Positions 6,181 to 6,401 of a stretch of DNA of 6,401 nt are shown piece by piece (position 1 is the first letter of the stretch; each line of letters begins with the position of its first letter). The notes below the pieces were generated by a model. It worked only from the letters and a program-made list of their open reading frames with translations, was not told the DNA's origin and searched no databases. Source of the stretch: Pseudomonadota bacterium (GTDB taxonomy: Bacteria; Pseudomonadota; Gammaproteobacteria; Steroidobacterales; Steroidobacteraceae); contig JAJXZV010000075.1 of the NCBI GenBank assembly GCA_021779875.1, positions 1 through 6,401 of the forward strand. Direction: 5' to 3'. Position numbers and translations under genes: made by a program.

Positions 6181-6305
6181 GACAATAGGCTGCATTGGCA
6201 GGTTCCGGCGACGCGCGGGCTCCCGGCGCGCAACAGAACGCCCGTTCTCAGACTCTGGAGACGGGCGCTGGCGGCACCGCCAACCGCCGCGGCACTCTCA
6301 CACAG
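6181..6305 (+). repeat. 125-bp structured direct repeat, copy 2
   Basis: This is the second copy of the element at 4656-4780, in the same orientation and of the same length, with 117 of 125 positions identical and the last 65 bp unchanged. All three stem-loops are conserved. The element starts at gacaatagg and ends at actctcacacag; the flanks on both sides are unrelated to those of copy 1, so these are real element borders. The 96 bp after it (6306-6401) hold nothing that I can identify. Confidence 0.85.
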
Positions 6306-6401
6306 GGCGTATTATCGCGCCGCGCGGCAAGAAGACAAGCGCGATCCCGTCCAGTGCCCACACCTCCGCCCTCCCAGGGGTAGACGGCCGGGTCGGACGA
6401 T

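Noticed and set aside
1..6401. CRISPR array or insertion sequence
   Set aside because: No series of short regularly spaced repeats, no transposase frame and no terminal inverted repeats with target duplications were seen.

Overview
The window is GC-rich bacterial DNA with no phage, plasmid or transposase gene. It most resembles an Acidobacteriota genome, possibly of the Vicinamibacteria type. The main reason is a transmembrane Ser/Thr kinase fused to a long TolB/PD40-type propeller, plus the remnant of a second propeller protein of the same superfamily; such fusions are greatly expanded in that phylum. This assignment is inference, since no rRNA or marker gene is present.

Left half (1-4109): two intact, divergently transcribed genes. 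A class I SAM-dependent methyltransferase with an N-terminal winged-helix domain lies on the minus strand (6-1064). An 882-residue kinase/propeller protein lies on the plus strand (1461-4109). They are separated by 396 bp of apparently non-coding DNA, which holds a good sigma70-like promoter for the kinase.

Right half (4110-6401): a gene graveyard and mobile-type region. It holds (i) the 3' remnant of a minus-strand propeller gene with a frameshift and a probable internal loss (4207-4670); (ii) copy 1 of a 125-bp structured repeat (4656-4780); (iii) a PRiA4b ORF-3-like gene whose two ends survive in different frames with the middle missing (4803-5175); (iv) an apparently intact toxin-antitoxin operon on the minus strand, with an AbrB/MazE-fold antitoxin (5633-5866) followed after 3 nt by a Doc/Fic-fold toxin (5228-5629), and an AT-rich promoter with a near-perfect inverted repeat that looks like an autoregulatory operator; (v) a perfect 11-bp hairpin, a tRNA 3'-end remnant ending in CCA and another inverted repeat; (vi) copy 2 of the 125-bp repeat (6181-6305).

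The two repeat copies are in direct orientation, the same length, 117/125 identical, and bracket the 1.4-kb stretch carrying the toxin-antitoxin module. Copy 1 lies exactly where two truncated genes meet, and copy 2 lies 65 bp from the tRNA remnant. The simplest reading is a recombination hotspot or decayed island end maintained by an addiction module. The uncharacterised repeat is the most interesting element in the window.
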